Assembly (NCBI RefSeq): GCF_900291985.1
Contig: NZ_LT985980.1
Span: 434,001 to 498,000, forward strand
Length of the DNA stretch: 64,000 bases
Reading direction: 5' to 3'
Source of the DNA: Lysinibacillus timonensis
GTDB lineage: Bacteria; Bacillota; Bacilli; Bacillales_A; Planococcaceae
This document shows positions 43,301 through 52,367 of the stretch, piece after piece. How positions within the stretch are numbered: the stretch's first letter is position 1; each line of letters starts with the position of its first letter. The notes beneath the pieces were generated by a model that did not search any database, was not told the origin of the DNA, and saw only the letters and a list, made by a program, of their open reading frames with translations. The translations under genes were made by a program, and so were the position numbers.

Positions 43301-45919
43301 TTAAGACCAACTTTTCCAGTTACCTTCTGAATCAATGGAAGCAAGACGTATCCATCCATTTTGAACTTTTTGATGAAATGCTAAATTTTCATTTAGAATC
43401 CGTCTTACATACTCAGTTGGTGCTTCAACGAGTACTAACAAACGTATTGGAGCATGAAAAGCCTCTTGATCAGATTTCATAACTGACTGCCATGGAAGTC
43501 CACTCAGTAGATCACTGGCGTTTCCTTGCATCACCCCAATGCCAGCAGTGACAGTTTGAGTTGTTTTATTTCCACTTCCGTAAAAATGTGGTGCAACCGT
43601 AGAAGCATAATACTGCAGATTAATCCATTGTGCAACTGTCGTTGGTCCTGTGATAATATTTGATAGAATTTCGCCACTAGGATCTTTCTCCCATTTATAG
43701 TTGTGGAGAAAAGCTCTCCCCTCTAGATTCGAGTCTCGAGTAAGCTCACGTCTACCAATAATCATTGTTGCATTACGTGCTAAACCCCATTCTGGTCGCG
43801 TTTCACTCCAATCTTCTTCTAAACGTTGTGCCTCTTTCTCAGGATTTTTACAACCAATCTTAACACTTGGTAATGTCCGCATTCTTTCAGCACTTACTCG
43901 ATTACTAACCTCTGGTAATATTTCTTGAATGCGATTAAATGCTTCCTTAGCTATCGTTGATAGTTCTGGAACGTAAAGAAATTGAAGTTTATCAGATGTT
44001 GTCATATGCTCCGCAGCAACAAAAGTTGTTTCTTTCGGTATTCTTATTCCCTCATGGTCAAGAGCATCTCTTACTTCGGGAAGATTACATAAAGTTGCCA
44101 ATACCCGCGCATTGAATCCACTAGAAGCCCCTCCACATGCACCACAGTCATATGCAGAAGCATAAAGATTGTTCGTGCTGTGGCTTCCGTGACCGCAAAT
44201 AATCACTAGAGGAGCAAAATCTTCGGTTAACCCCATCATCTTCAGAGCCTGTCGTACATAATATACTTTCTCTTCTTCTGTGAATCCAATTGGTAGCTCT
44301 GCTTCTGTCGTTTGCACATAATCAAGCGTAAGGTTCGTTTTTGGTTTCCGTAACCACGCTTTTCGAATACTACGAAGCATCGATCCAGCACCCCTTGGAA
44401 GAATACTTCGTGCTATTGTTTGTAAACTAAGCCATGGACCACTAATCTCAGGTAACAACAGACTTGTTGGCAAGTTAAACTTCATCTTTTTAAATGTTTG
44501 GTTAAGTGACTGAATCGTTTGTTGACGTTGATAAAATGGTTTAGACTCCATTTCAGACAAACATTCATTTACTTGGAATTGTGGTTTAAACAAAATCGGC
44601 AAAGATGGATGGCGATGTTGACTGCCCAATTCACAAGTTTCAATGGGCAAACCAAAGAAACCCGCTGTTCCAAAAGTTTCAAAAGGTCCCGCATTTTCGA
44701 GCTGACGTCGAAATGGTTCTGAACGTACATCGATACAAAACGCAAACTGTGCTATAGTTGTTGATCGTTTATTTGCAGTACTATCCAGTTTATGGATCAG
44801 TTTGTTCTTTAATTGATCTTCGTACGTTTGCTCCCACGCCTCAAGCCAAAGTCGGTTACGGACAATCCCATCAAATCGCTCAGCAAGTTCCAATCTAGCA
44901 TTAGCTTCATCCAAAGATAATTGTAACCAATCACTAATTGGCATCTTTCCCCATTTGGCCCAGGATATCAGCAACGATTGTAAATGCTCTTTATCGTCCT
45001 CTTTCGTTTGCTGAGACAATGGAAGATACGGTTTAATGAATGCCAGCTCCATCAAAACCCGGACTGCTAAATATTCTATTAGTAAATACTCATCCTTAAC
45101 AGATTGCTTTGATCGCCAAAGCATCATACCCGCCCAACCAGGGAGAGCAAGCAAATGTGCAACTAAATAATCTTGAATCTCCGAATATGATATTTCTAAC
45201 TCGAACAACGCATCCATTAAAGCTTGGGTAGCCTCGTTAGGTAAGTTATTTAATTTCTTACGTATGCTTTTACTCACTGTTGGATCATATTGTATTAGGC
45301 TCTTCCAAGCTAGGTAAAAACCTTTTTCACGATATGGCATCATCCAGGTAGCATAATCGTCATTCAAAAATAATTTACACCACTTAATCATTTGTCCATT
45401 AAGAACTTCGGTTATCCTTTCACCTGTTCGTTGTTCCAATCTTTGACTATATGTGTTTACACTATATTTTCTAGGTATCTTATAATTCAAAAGTAGGTGT
45501 TCAGCGATATCCTCTAATTCTTTTTTCTCAGGATGATGAGAGAAATCCTTATTTTGTAATAGAGAAGCTCTGCAATATTGAAATGCAATCACTCGTGGTA
45601 ATTCTAGCTGCTGTAAATGAAGCCATTCTTGCAGTCCTCTATCTAACAACTCCTGACTAATCTCACCATGATTCCATGCTGAACGTATAATAGAATCATT
45701 TGGATATAAATCCACATTGCAAGTTTCTTTAAATTGTCTTGCAATTTGATCGAATGGTCGATCCTCTATATTTGCCCAGGGGTGTCGAGCTGCAAAATTT
45801 TCTAATGGCCCAAGTGGAACAATCCATTTACTTGCTGATTCAACGAATTCTTTAAGGTCAAATTCTAGAGGATGAACATTTTCATCTACATAAAGTTCTT
45901 TAACGAAAGTTGAATTCAA
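43301..45919 (-). CDS. dabA: Inorganic carbon transporter subunit DabA (DUF2309 / MpsB)
   Basis: 872 residues. The beta-carbonic-anhydrase-like active site is present: FAFCIDVRSE (Cys about 395, Asp about 397) and CGHGSH / YDCGACGG (first His about 576, Cys about 591). The 15-residue His-Cys spacing equals that of H. neapolitanus DabA (H524, C539), where they bind zinc. With DabB it uses the proton or sodium gradient to hydrate CO2 vectorially and accumulate bicarbonate. TTG start at 45919, 8 nt after GGAGGT, overlapping the dabB stop by two bases. Followed by mpsC. Confidence 0.9.
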   Translation of the reverse strand: MNSTFVKELYVDENVHPLEFDLKEFVESASKWIVPLGPLENFAARHPWANIEDRPFDQIARQFKETCNVDLYPNDSIIRSAWNHGEISQELLDRGLQEWLHLQQLELPRVIAFQYCRASLLQNKDFSHHPEKKELEDIAEHLLLNYKIPRKYSVNTYSQRLEQRTGERITEVLNGQMIKWCKLFLNDDYATWMMPYREKGFYLAWKSLIQYDPTVSKSIRKKLNNLPNEATQALMDALFELEISYSEIQDYLVAHLLALPGWAGMMLWRSKQSVKDEYLLIEYLAVRVLMELAFIKPYLPLSQQTKEDDKEHLQSLLISWAKWGKMPISDWLQLSLDEANARLELAERFDGIVRNRLWLEAWEQTYEDQLKNKLIHKLDSTANKRSTTIAQFAFCIDVRSEPFRRQLENAGPFETFGTAGFFGLPIETCELGSQHRHPSLPILFKPQFQVNECLSEMESKPFYQRQQTIQSLNQTFKKMKFNLPTSLLLPEISGPWLSLQTIARSILPRGAGSMLRSIRKAWLRKPKTNLTLDYVQTTEAELPIGFTEEEKVYYVRQALKMMGLTEDFAPLVIICGHGSHSTNNLYASAYDCGACGGASSGFNARVLATLCNLPEVRDALDHEGIRIPKETTFVAAEHMTTSDKLQFLYVPELSTIAKEAFNRIQEILPEVSNRVSAERMRTLPSVKIGCKNPEKEAQRLEEDWSETRPEWGLARNATMIIGRRELTRDSNLEGRAFLHNYKWEKDPSGEILSNIITGPTTVAQWINLQYYASTVAPHFYGSGNKTTQTVTAGIGVMQGNASDLLSGLPWQSVMKSDQEAFHAPIRLLVLVEAPTEYVRRILNENLAFHQKVQNGWIRLASIDSEGNWKSWS

Positions 45920-47451
45920 TGAATTTTACCTCCATGAGAAAATAATTTTGTCAAATATGTTGGGTGACTTTCAATCACTTTATTTTGAGGTTCCCCTAAT
46001 CGTACAAGCCACAAATAGAGAATTGCTTTTAATTTAGATAAACGATGTCGGGTTGACCAAAAGCCAAACATACTAACTAATAAAAACATAAGAATAATTA
46101 AAATTGATACTATTGTAGGTGATTGAATACCTGTTGAAATGGTACCACTTAACACACTATGTAAAAAATATTGGATGATAAAGTAAACTATTGCTCCTCC
46201 AATGAAGAATAAAAATCCTGCAATACGTCCGTTTCTACCTAATCCTGTTGCTACGAGTTGTACCCAAGCTAAAGCAACAGACCAACCTAAAATAAAGGCA
46301 CTTACTAATTGATAAGCTTCTCCATGTGAAGTGAGCCAAAAAGCAACTCCTGCTAAAAGTCCCACAATTCCTCCAGCAATTATCCAAAAACGTGATACAG
46401 GGACCTTCATATAAAAATTATCAGCCTTTTGTTGAAACACTGAACCCGACTGTAAGAAAAGAGTCGATTTGAAGAATCCATGCAACATTGCATGAATAAT
46501 GGCTGCCAAATAAGCACCTAAAGCACACTGTATGAACATAAATCCCATTTGTGCAATGGTTGAACCAACAAGCTGACGTTTATAATCCACTTGTACAAAC
46601 ATAATGCCTGTTCCGATTAACACGGAGATACTTGAGAAAATAAGTAGTAACATTTGGACAAAATGCGCTTCAAAAAGCGGTGCAAAAAGTGTTAGGATAA
46701 TTCCTCCAGCATTCACAATCCCGGCATGCATTATCGCAGATATTGGTGTTGGTGCAACAACTGAGTCTAACAACCAACGTTGAAATGGCCATTGAGCTGC
46801 TGGAATAACGATAGCAAGAATGAGTAATAAATTGATAATTGTTGTCTCCCAACCATCAAGCTTAGCAAGGCTATTCGTTTTAAGAGCATCAGACAGTTGC
46901 CACTCATTGGTTGCTTGCGCTAACCAAATAATCGCTATAAACAAAACTCCCCAACTTAGAGCGAATAAACGACCACAAACCTTCGTTGCATTTCTGGCTA
47001 CTACCCACTCCTTTTTTAACCCAATTAGTAATGTTAAACCTAGTAAGGTAGCTCCCCAACCTACTAATAACAACCGCAGATCATTACTCATCCAAGCAAT
47101 TGAAGCTGCAGATGTTGTTATTGTCAACAAAGTAAAATACTTACGGTATGCGGTATCGCCAAGTAAGTAATGGACGCAAAAGCGTTGTACAATAAAACCA
47201 ATTGTAAGTACAAAAAATGCCAATAACCATGATAAGGAATTGAAATACATAGGGCCTATAACGATACGCTCATGATTTAGAATAAGGGCTATGAAGGCAA
47301 GAAGAGGCGGAAAAGCAAGGAATCCAACATGTATACGAACCAAATGTAAAGGTGTTTTGGGATTTAAAATAATAAGAGAATTTAAGACTGAAATCCCTAG
47401 TAATATTAAATATACAATTGGTAATGTGCTAATTTCCAATTGATTTAACAT
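45916..47451 (-). CDS. dabB: Inorganic carbon transporter subunit DabB (NuoL/NDH-5 homologue, MpsA)
   Basis: 511 residues, about 13-14 membrane spans. NDH-5/MrpA-type proton channel segments: PIPLLAFI-like region, AAQWPFQRWLLDSVVAPTPI with SAIMHAGIVNAGGIIL, GSTIAQMGFMFIQCALGA, and AIIHAMLHGFFKSTLFLQSG, including the conserved Lys/His of antiporter-like subunits. Pairs with DabA. GGAGGG lies 6 nt before the ATG. First gene of the operon, behind a SigA promoter and a structured leader. Confidence 0.9.
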   Translation of the reverse strand: MLNQLEISTLPIVYLILLGISVLNSLIILNPKTPLHLVRIHVGFLAFPPLLAFIALILNHERIVIGPMYFNSLSWLLAFFVLTIGFIVQRFCVHYLLGDTAYRKYFTLLTITTSAASIAWMSNDLRLLLVGWGATLLGLTLLIGLKKEWVVARNATKVCGRLFALSWGVLFIAIIWLAQATNEWQLSDALKTNSLAKLDGWETTIINLLLILAIVIPAAQWPFQRWLLDSVVAPTPISAIMHAGIVNAGGIILTLFAPLFEAHFVQMLLLIFSSISVLIGTGIMFVQVDYKRQLVGSTIAQMGFMFIQCALGAYLAAIIHAMLHGFFKSTLFLQSGSVFQQKADNFYMKVPVSRFWIIAGGIVGLLAGVAFWLTSHGEAYQLVSAFILGWSVALAWVQLVATGLGRNGRIAGFLFFIGGAIVYFIIQYFLHSVLSGTISTGIQSPTIVSILIILMFLLVSMFGFWSTRHRLSKLKAILYLWLVRLGEPQNKVIESHPTYLTKLFSHGGKIH

Positions 47452-47550
47452 CCAAATCCCTCCACTGAATAAAAGTAAATAACCAACTCGTTAAATAAAA
47501 TCCCTCTAGCATCCTCTCAAACTCTTCCCTTCCTCCAAGTAATCTTTATT

Positions 47551-47625
47551 GAAAAAACAAAAACCGACAATTTTTAAAGATAATGGTTCTAAATGAAACC
47601 ATTAAACTTTGAAAATTGTCGGTTT
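47551..47625 (-). promoter_or_regulatory. Terminator-like hairpin in the leader of the dab operon
   Basis: Long stem: AAACCGACAATTTT / AAAATTGTCGGTTT plus inner AATGGTT / AACCATT, ending in a TTTTTGTTTTTT tract in the direction of transcription, 100 bp before dabB and about 150 nt after the predicted start. No gene lies on this strand just upstream, so this would end transcription inside the leader. A smaller AACCTA/TAGGTT hairpin precedes it at 47637-47651. Looks like an attenuator (see finding). Confidence 0.6.
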
Positions 47626-47711
47626 ACTATTAACTAACCTAAACTAGGTTTTTTAATTCGTCTACCTTTAATTCACACTTGTTATTCTAGCCATCTACTT
47701 CACTTTTTTAT

Positions 47712-47735
47712 ATAATCAATAAAATTATTGATTAT
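47712..47735. promoter_or_regulatory. 11-bp inverted repeat in the dab leader
   Basis: ATAATCAATAA and TTATTGATTAT around a central AA, about 40 bp downstream of the predicted transcription start. Operator or RNA hairpin. Confidence 0.45.
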
Positions 47736-47782
47736 GATACTAAAGCTACTAAGAATGGATATACATTTTTATGATAATTTAA

Positions 47783-47811
47783 ATTCTAATATTTAGTAAT
47801 CTTTCTGTCAA
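47783..47811 (-). promoter_or_regulatory. SigA promoter of the dab operon
   Basis: Minus strand TTGACA (47806-47811), 17-nt spacer, TAGAAT (47783-47788). Predicted start near 47776 leaves a leader of about 325 nt before dabB. Confidence 0.7.
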
Positions 47812-47859
47812 GTTCGAGCTTTTCAATTATTCTCATGTTACGTAAACACTTATTAAAGA

Positions 47860-48419
47860 ATGAAAGCATTCCAAGAGTTAGGCTTCGGATTTTTAGAAAA
47901 AGGACCGATAGTGTTAAACGAACCTAAAGAACTGGTCCTCCATTCTCAAGCCATGAAAAGAATGATAGAACGTGGCAAATTGGATTATACGGACAGCTAC
48001 TGTTTGTATTACTTGGAGCTTCTATATTAATCGGCGGGATTGTGATTTCCACAATTGGTGTATCACAAGTCTTTGTTTCAACAGATTTAAGCTTTCTATG
48101 TATGACTCCTGAAATGTTAGAAAGAATTAGTACGAATTTGATACCTGTCATTGCCCATGACCGCGCTGGATTCGGCAGTGCTCTTGTTAGTGTTGGATTT
48201 ATTGTTTTAACTTTAGCATTATGGGGATTTAGAAAAGGTGAACGCTGGATTTGGAATACATTTGCAATTGGCGCACTCCCTGCTTTCACGGCAGGAATTG
48301 GAACTCATTTCTACATTGGATATACATCTTTTATTCATTTATTGCCTGTTTACTTTTTAGTCGGTTTCTATTTGGTTGGATTAGTGTTGTCATATCCTTT
48401 CTTAAAAGGGAAAAAGTAA
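47860..48419 (+). pseudogene. Collapsed dihydroorotate-dehydrogenase-like/membrane fusion gene
   Basis: The first 24 codons from ATG 47860 (MKAFQELGFGFLEKGPIVLN) match the 'T-K-A-F-x-x-L-G-F-G-F-x-E-x-G-P' block of dihydroorotate dehydrogenases, but the gene then jumps frame near 47900 and runs directly into a polytopic membrane domain (RTWQIGLYGQLLFVLLGASI ... SYPFLKGKK, ending at 48419) with about five spans. The catalytic (beta/alpha)8 part is missing. I recall Bacillus proteins that join a DHODH-like domain to such a C-terminal membrane region. The membrane ORF from GTG 48042 (125 codons) could still be translated, but no ribosome binding site is evident. Confidence 0.55.
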
Positions 48420-48447
48420 AGCCGTATCGTCATGATAATACGGCTTT
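48418..48447. terminator. Bidirectional terminator between the collapsed gene and the SET gene
   Basis: 10-bp arms AAAGCCGTAT / ATACGGCTTT, T-rich on both strands. Confidence 0.8.
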
Positions 48448-48461
48448 ACTCAATATTCGTT

Positions 48462-48854
48462 TTAGTTGTCTGCATTATAGTCTTCATTAAACCATAGTTG
48501 TTCCATATCATCTACATCACCATTATAGTTAATGAGAATTTCTTCGCCTGCTTTAATATCCTTATAAGCATAAAAGTCAAATGTATGGTTGTCAAAATTA
48601 ATTTCATAGGTTGCATTTGGTTCATATGAATGATTAAACAACATACCATAGCCTAAAAGGATTGCGGTATGATTTATGCCATACTCAAAAGCGTAATCCG
48701 CTAGTAATGTTTTTTCAATATGTTGGTGCTCTTCATTTGGATACGCGATGACAGGGGCTTCATGGATTAGCTGACCTTTTTTAATGTCACATGTTGCAAA
48801 TACCCCTCTATTAAATTCTCCGTTACTAAGTGGGGATGTTTTTACTTCAATCAT
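48462..48854 (-). CDS. SET-domain protein
   Basis: 130 residues, a compact SET domain: NRGVFATCDIKKGQLIHEAP at the start, GYGMLFNHSYEPNATYEI (the NHS-x-x-P-N motif binding SAM and substrate Lys) and AGEEILINYNG (GEE-L-x-x-Y). The C-terminal Cys-rich post-SET part is absent, as in other bacterial members. A protein lysine methyltransferase activity is possible but not shown for this group. TAGGAG 7 nt before the ATG. Confidence 0.85.
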   Translation of the reverse strand: MIEVKTSPLSNGEFNRGVFATCDIKKGQLIHEAPVIAYPNEEHQHIEKTLLADYAFEYGINHTAILLGYGMLFNHSYEPNATYEINFDNHTFDFYAYKDIKAGEEILINYNGDVDDMEQLWFNEDYNADN

Positions 48855-48998
48855 GATGTTCTCCTACTCACATTTATTATATTACTATCTTACTGTAACA
48901 TGTACTAAGCATTTATGCTCAAATTTATTCATTGAAACACATTTCAATTTTTCATTATCCTAGATAATTATCATATTAATATAAGAAGAGGTGACCGA

Positions 48999-49721
48999 AT
49001 GTTGGATTTACTATTTAGCAGTTCACCAACAGAAAACCCATTTCTCGTATTTTCATTGGAACATCTTATTTCTATATGTCTTTTCATACTAGGCATTTTT
49101 CTGTTGTATGCGTTTCGAAATCAATTAAACGAACTTATGACTAGAGTGGTTTTTGTCGCCATCATGCTTGTATTAGAAATGGTATATCACATATGGCTTA
49201 TCTTTCATGATTTATGGGACGCATCACATGCTCTACCACTACAACTTTGTTCAGTTAGTTTAATCCTTTGTATACTACTACTTTTAACAAATAATAAATG
49301 GATCTTTGAAATTGTCTTTTTCATCGGAATAGCCGGTGCAATACAAGCCATCCTTACACCCGAATTATTTTACAACTTCCCACATATGCGTTATCTCCAT
49401 TTTTTTATTAACCATAGTTTAATTATTTGGACGTGTCTTTTTTACGTATGGACGAAAGGATTTACAATCACATTTATATCCATCTTTAAATCGCTAATAT
49501 TCTTGCAAATCGTAGCGTTTATTGCGTTTCTAACCAATATCGTAACAGGCGGGAACTATATGTTTCTAGCAAGAAAGCCACTAAGTAGTTCAACCTTGGA
49601 TTATTTAGGAGATTATCCTTGGTATATCTTTTCCCTAGAAGGAGTAGCGATCCTTTTATTTTTCATATTGTACTTACCATTCTTATCTAAAAACAGAAGT
49701 ACTAATAAAGAAAAAGTATAA
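48999..49721 (+). CDS. YwaF-type (TIGR02206) integral membrane protein
   Basis: 240 residues, about seven membrane spans. FSLEHLISICLFILGIFLLY, HALPLQLCSVSLILCIL, LTPELFYNFPHMRYLHFFIN, TGGNYMFLARKP and GDYPWYIFSLEG are typical of the TIGR02206/YwaF family. No characterised function. AGAGGTGA precedes the ATG. Followed by a bidirectional terminator shared with the large operon converging on it. Confidence 0.85.
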   Translation: MLDLLFSSSPTENPFLVFSLEHLISICLFILGIFLLYAFRNQLNELMTRVVFVAIMLVLEMVYHIWLIFHDLWDASHALPLQLCSVSLILCILLLLTNNKWIFEIVFFIGIAGAIQAILTPELFYNFPHMRYLHFFINHSLIIWTCLFYVWTKGFTITFISIFKSLIFLQIVAFIAFLTNIVTGGNYMFLARKPLSSSTLDYLGDYPWYIFSLEGVAILLFFILYLPFLSKNRSTNKEKV

Positions 49722-49722
49722 C

Positions 49723-49765
49723 AAAAGGGGGTGTTCATCCATATTGGATTTAACTCCCCCTTTTA
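49723..49765. terminator. Bidirectional terminator at the end of the pterin/partner-switching operon
   Basis: AAAAGGGGG / CCCCCTTTT arms with T-tracts on both strands, 43 bp after the last gene of the large operon. Confidence 0.8.
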
Positions 49766-49808
49766 TTATGTAAGATACTACAGTACTTTAATACTTTTTT
49801 GCTAAACA

Positions 49809-50126
49809 TTAAAGCACTACAACATCTTTCCCTAATATTTCTTCTAATTGAAGTAATTCAAAAACTCTTTTTACACCTTCGTTTAAATGAATAATAGTTG
49901 GTTGTCGATTCGTATCTTTTAGAAGATTGATCAGTGTTATTAACAAACCAATTCCTGATGAATCGACGAAGTCAATATTATGAAAATCAAGTTCAACAGG
50001 TCCAGATGTTTGCTGAATTTCATTCATCAGCGTTTCTTCAAATACTTCAGTAGCCTCAAGGTCTAAATCCCCATCCAAAAAAACAGTTATTTTTTCATTT
50101 GCTTCTTTAAGATTATAGCTGAACAT
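49809..50126 (-). CDS. STAS-domain anti-anti-sigma-like protein
   Basis: 105 residues, one STAS fold: KITVFLDGDLDLEATEVFEE, PVELDFHNIDFVDSSGIGLL (the Ser of DSSGIG is the phosphorylation site of SpoIIAA/RsbV proteins), and VKRVFELLQLEEIL. Last gene of the thirteen-gene operon, one base after the fapA stop, with AAAGGAGG inside the fapA end. Expected to be phosphorylated by the operon's RsbT/RsbW-like ATPase and dephosphorylated by its PP2C phosphatase. Confidence 0.85.
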   Translation of the reverse strand: MFSYNLKEANEKITVFLDGDLDLEATEVFEETLMNEIQQTSGPVELDFHNIDFVDSSGIGLLITLINLLKDTNRQPTIIHLNEGVKRVFELLQLEEILGKDVVVL

Positions 50127-50127
50127 G

Positions 50128-52323
50128 TTATTCCTCCTTTGATATCTCTAAGACACCAAATTCATCTAATCTTGCGTATACTTTTCTACATTGATTATAT
50201 AGGATTTCAGATTGTCCTCCGACTTGGAGGGTTGTATTTTCAGTGGCACTGTTTATTTTAATAAAACCATTATTTGATACTTTAAGTTTTGCATAAGAAT
50301 TTCCACGAAATCCTACTTCGTTAATAATAATACTATCTTCTGCATAAACCTCGCCACCTCGAACAAAGCCGTTTATTTTTACATTTTTTCGAGCAATTAA
50401 GTTTGAACTATGGACACCTACGCCTGGCACAATAATATCCCCACTGGAATACAACTGGCTATTCTGAACAAAATTTGCCCTTATATATGTTGGATTTGAC
50501 TCAGACTGATTTAGTATTGGTGAATATAAAGCTTCTGCTAGATTGACAATTCGTTCAATATCCTTTTCCTCTTTTAAAGACGAGTGATGGAAGTGAATAA
50601 ACTCTCTATCTATCATATCGGCTATATCTATCCAATCTGAATCTAAAAGTGACGCATGCTCTCGGATTTTATTGACCATTCGATTAATTAAAATTGGAAT
50701 ATCCTTAAACTTACTATCGTAAAGGATTTTAAGAAGTGGGCCTAGCCCTGTTACCTTAAATGTATTCACTTTGAAAGCGGATGCGTGTGCTAATTGACTA
50801 ATGGCAGTAATCAGTTTATTCAATTCGTTGGTTAGTCTCAATAATTCTTTTGCTAAGTCAAGTTTAATAAGAATGCTATTCCCTGATGTGATGGCACTTG
50901 CAATAATATTATTTGCCACAATAATTGATTGACCTGATAGTACTTTTGCGCGAATGATGTTTCCATCTACTTTAATGTTGCCTTTAGCTTCAACAGTCAT
51001 ATTGTCTTGAATAGATGCCTTAATGTCTACTGCACCTAGGTAGTGTACATTCCCTGTTTCAATGGTTACGTCATGTTGAATGACTAATATGGGAATAACA
51101 GAAACAGATACTTTTTGTCGACTAATATTTACTTCCGGATATCCTAATTCTGTAGAAATGACTTTTAGATCTTCCGTAAGATATGCACCTGTACCCACTT
51201 TCAACTGAATGGGATAGACTTCTTTTGGCTCGATTACCAACCCTGTAACGTCCTTCCCAGGAAGACCTTGTACAGGTGGAACTACTATACCAATTATTTC
51301 CCCTACATTCACAGATGGGAACTCTCTAGTTTCCCTAAAATCGACAGAACCATCCATACGCTCTTTTACTTGTTTTTTAACATCAACATCATTGTAAAGT
51401 TGAAAGTATCCGTTTTCCCCTTCTGTTACAGGGGTCCCCTTTGCAATAAGAAATCTTCCATCTACGTCTGACGCACACGCCTTATCAATGGCGACATAGT
51501 CTAATCCATGCGTAACATGAAGATCTTTTAACCTTTTTAGAACATCATTTGAATTAATATGAAGTGGGGTGTTAACTTCTACTGTAGTGATTTGGAGCTG
51601 TTCTTTCGGCTCTAAATCGACTGCTTTTCGGGTGATTCTCATCCCTACCTTTACCTCTAAATATACTTCTAGTCGATCAGAAGTAATTTCAATTTCCCAT
51701 TTCGGTAATATATCTTCATTCGGAACTTCAATTTTGATGACATCTGTTTCAGTAATCGGTTCTAGTGAATTTAGTAATCTACCATTCTTTAAAATTCGCA
51801 CTCCCTTTGAAGGTTCAATGAATGGCAGCTTGTCTTCAGCATCTTTACAGTAAATCTTACCATCTAAGACCCATGCCTTACCTCTTAAATTTTCTGGACT
51901 ATATTGGTTGTTAACTTTATTTAAAAGTATACTTTGTTCATCCTCGAGATTAGACTGAAGTTGTTCATTGGACTGAGTCTCAGTATTTTGCAATTTATCG
52001 GTTCGTTCATCATCAAGTGTTGCTAAGAACTCTTCTATTGATGGACGCTCATCTGGTAACTTTTCTTTTACGTTCGTTGAAGATGATTGTTTCACTAACT
52101 GAGCATTCGATTGTTCAATCGACTTAAATTTGGATAGGTCCTCTCCTTCATCTTTAACAGTTACCTTCACAACAGCTGGCTTCATTTTAAATCCGAAAAG
52201 ACCTTTTTCTCCATGCTCAATAATTTCGACTTCAACTTCAGTAATGTCTTTTCCCAATTTCGACAGAGCTAATTCAATTGCTTGTTTTGTATTCTTACCT
52301 TTTGATGTAATTGACCCATCCAT
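50128..52323 (-). CDS. fapA: FapA (DUF342) protein with Jag-like N-terminal domain
   Basis: 731 residues. Residues about 1-55 form a Jag-N-type domain (KGKNTKQAIELALSKLGKDI, then HGEKGLFGFKMKPAVVKV). A hydrophilic linker follows, then the DUF342/FapA core (about 240-480: GTPVTEGENGYFQLYNDVDV, VNVGEIIGIVVPPVQGLPG, KVISTELGYPEVNISRQK) and a right-handed beta-helix-like part (SNLIARKNVKINGFVRGGEV, YAEDSIIINEVGFRGNSYAK). FapA proteins form polymers or bind polar flagellar proteins; in Vibrio, FapA affects polar flagellation. No flagellar genes are near. AGGAGG 6 nt before the ATG. Confidence 0.85.
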   Translation of the reverse strand: MDGSITSKGKNTKQAIELALSKLGKDITEVEVEIIEHGEKGLFGFKMKPAVVKVTVKDEGEDLSKFKSIEQSNAQLVKQSSSTNVKEKLPDERPSIEEFLATLDDERTDKLQNTETQSNEQLQSNLEDEQSILLNKVNNQYSPENLRGKAWVLDGKIYCKDAEDKLPFIEPSKGVRILKNGRLLNSLEPITETDVIKIEVPNEDILPKWEIEITSDRLEVYLEVKVGMRITRKAVDLEPKEQLQITTVEVNTPLHINSNDVLKRLKDLHVTHGLDYVAIDKACASDVDGRFLIAKGTPVTEGENGYFQLYNDVDVKKQVKERMDGSVDFRETREFPSVNVGEIIGIVVPPVQGLPGKDVTGLVIEPKEVYPIQLKVGTGAYLTEDLKVISTELGYPEVNISRQKVSVSVIPILVIQHDVTIETGNVHYLGAVDIKASIQDNMTVEAKGNIKVDGNIIRAKVLSGQSIIVANNIIASAITSGNSILIKLDLAKELLRLTNELNKLITAISQLAHASAFKVNTFKVTGLGPLLKILYDSKFKDIPILINRMVNKIREHASLLDSDWIDIADMIDREFIHFHHSSLKEEKDIERIVNLAEALYSPILNQSESNPTYIRANFVQNSQLYSSGDIIVPGVGVHSSNLIARKNVKINGFVRGGEVYAEDSIIINEVGFRGNSYAKLKVSNNGFIKINSATENTTLQVGGQSEILYNQCRKVYARLDEFGVLEISKEE

Positions 52324-52367
52324 TCAAATCCTCCTATCATGCACTAGTGGGAAATAAAATTCGGATC

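Noticed and set aside
47924-48289. 121-codon minus-strand ORF
   Set aside because: Antisense to the collapsed DHODH/membrane gene, whose plus-strand reading is clearly protein-like.
48855-48998. Second Fur box around GATAATTATC
   Set aside because: Only one half-site matches; the other half departs from the consensus at most positions.
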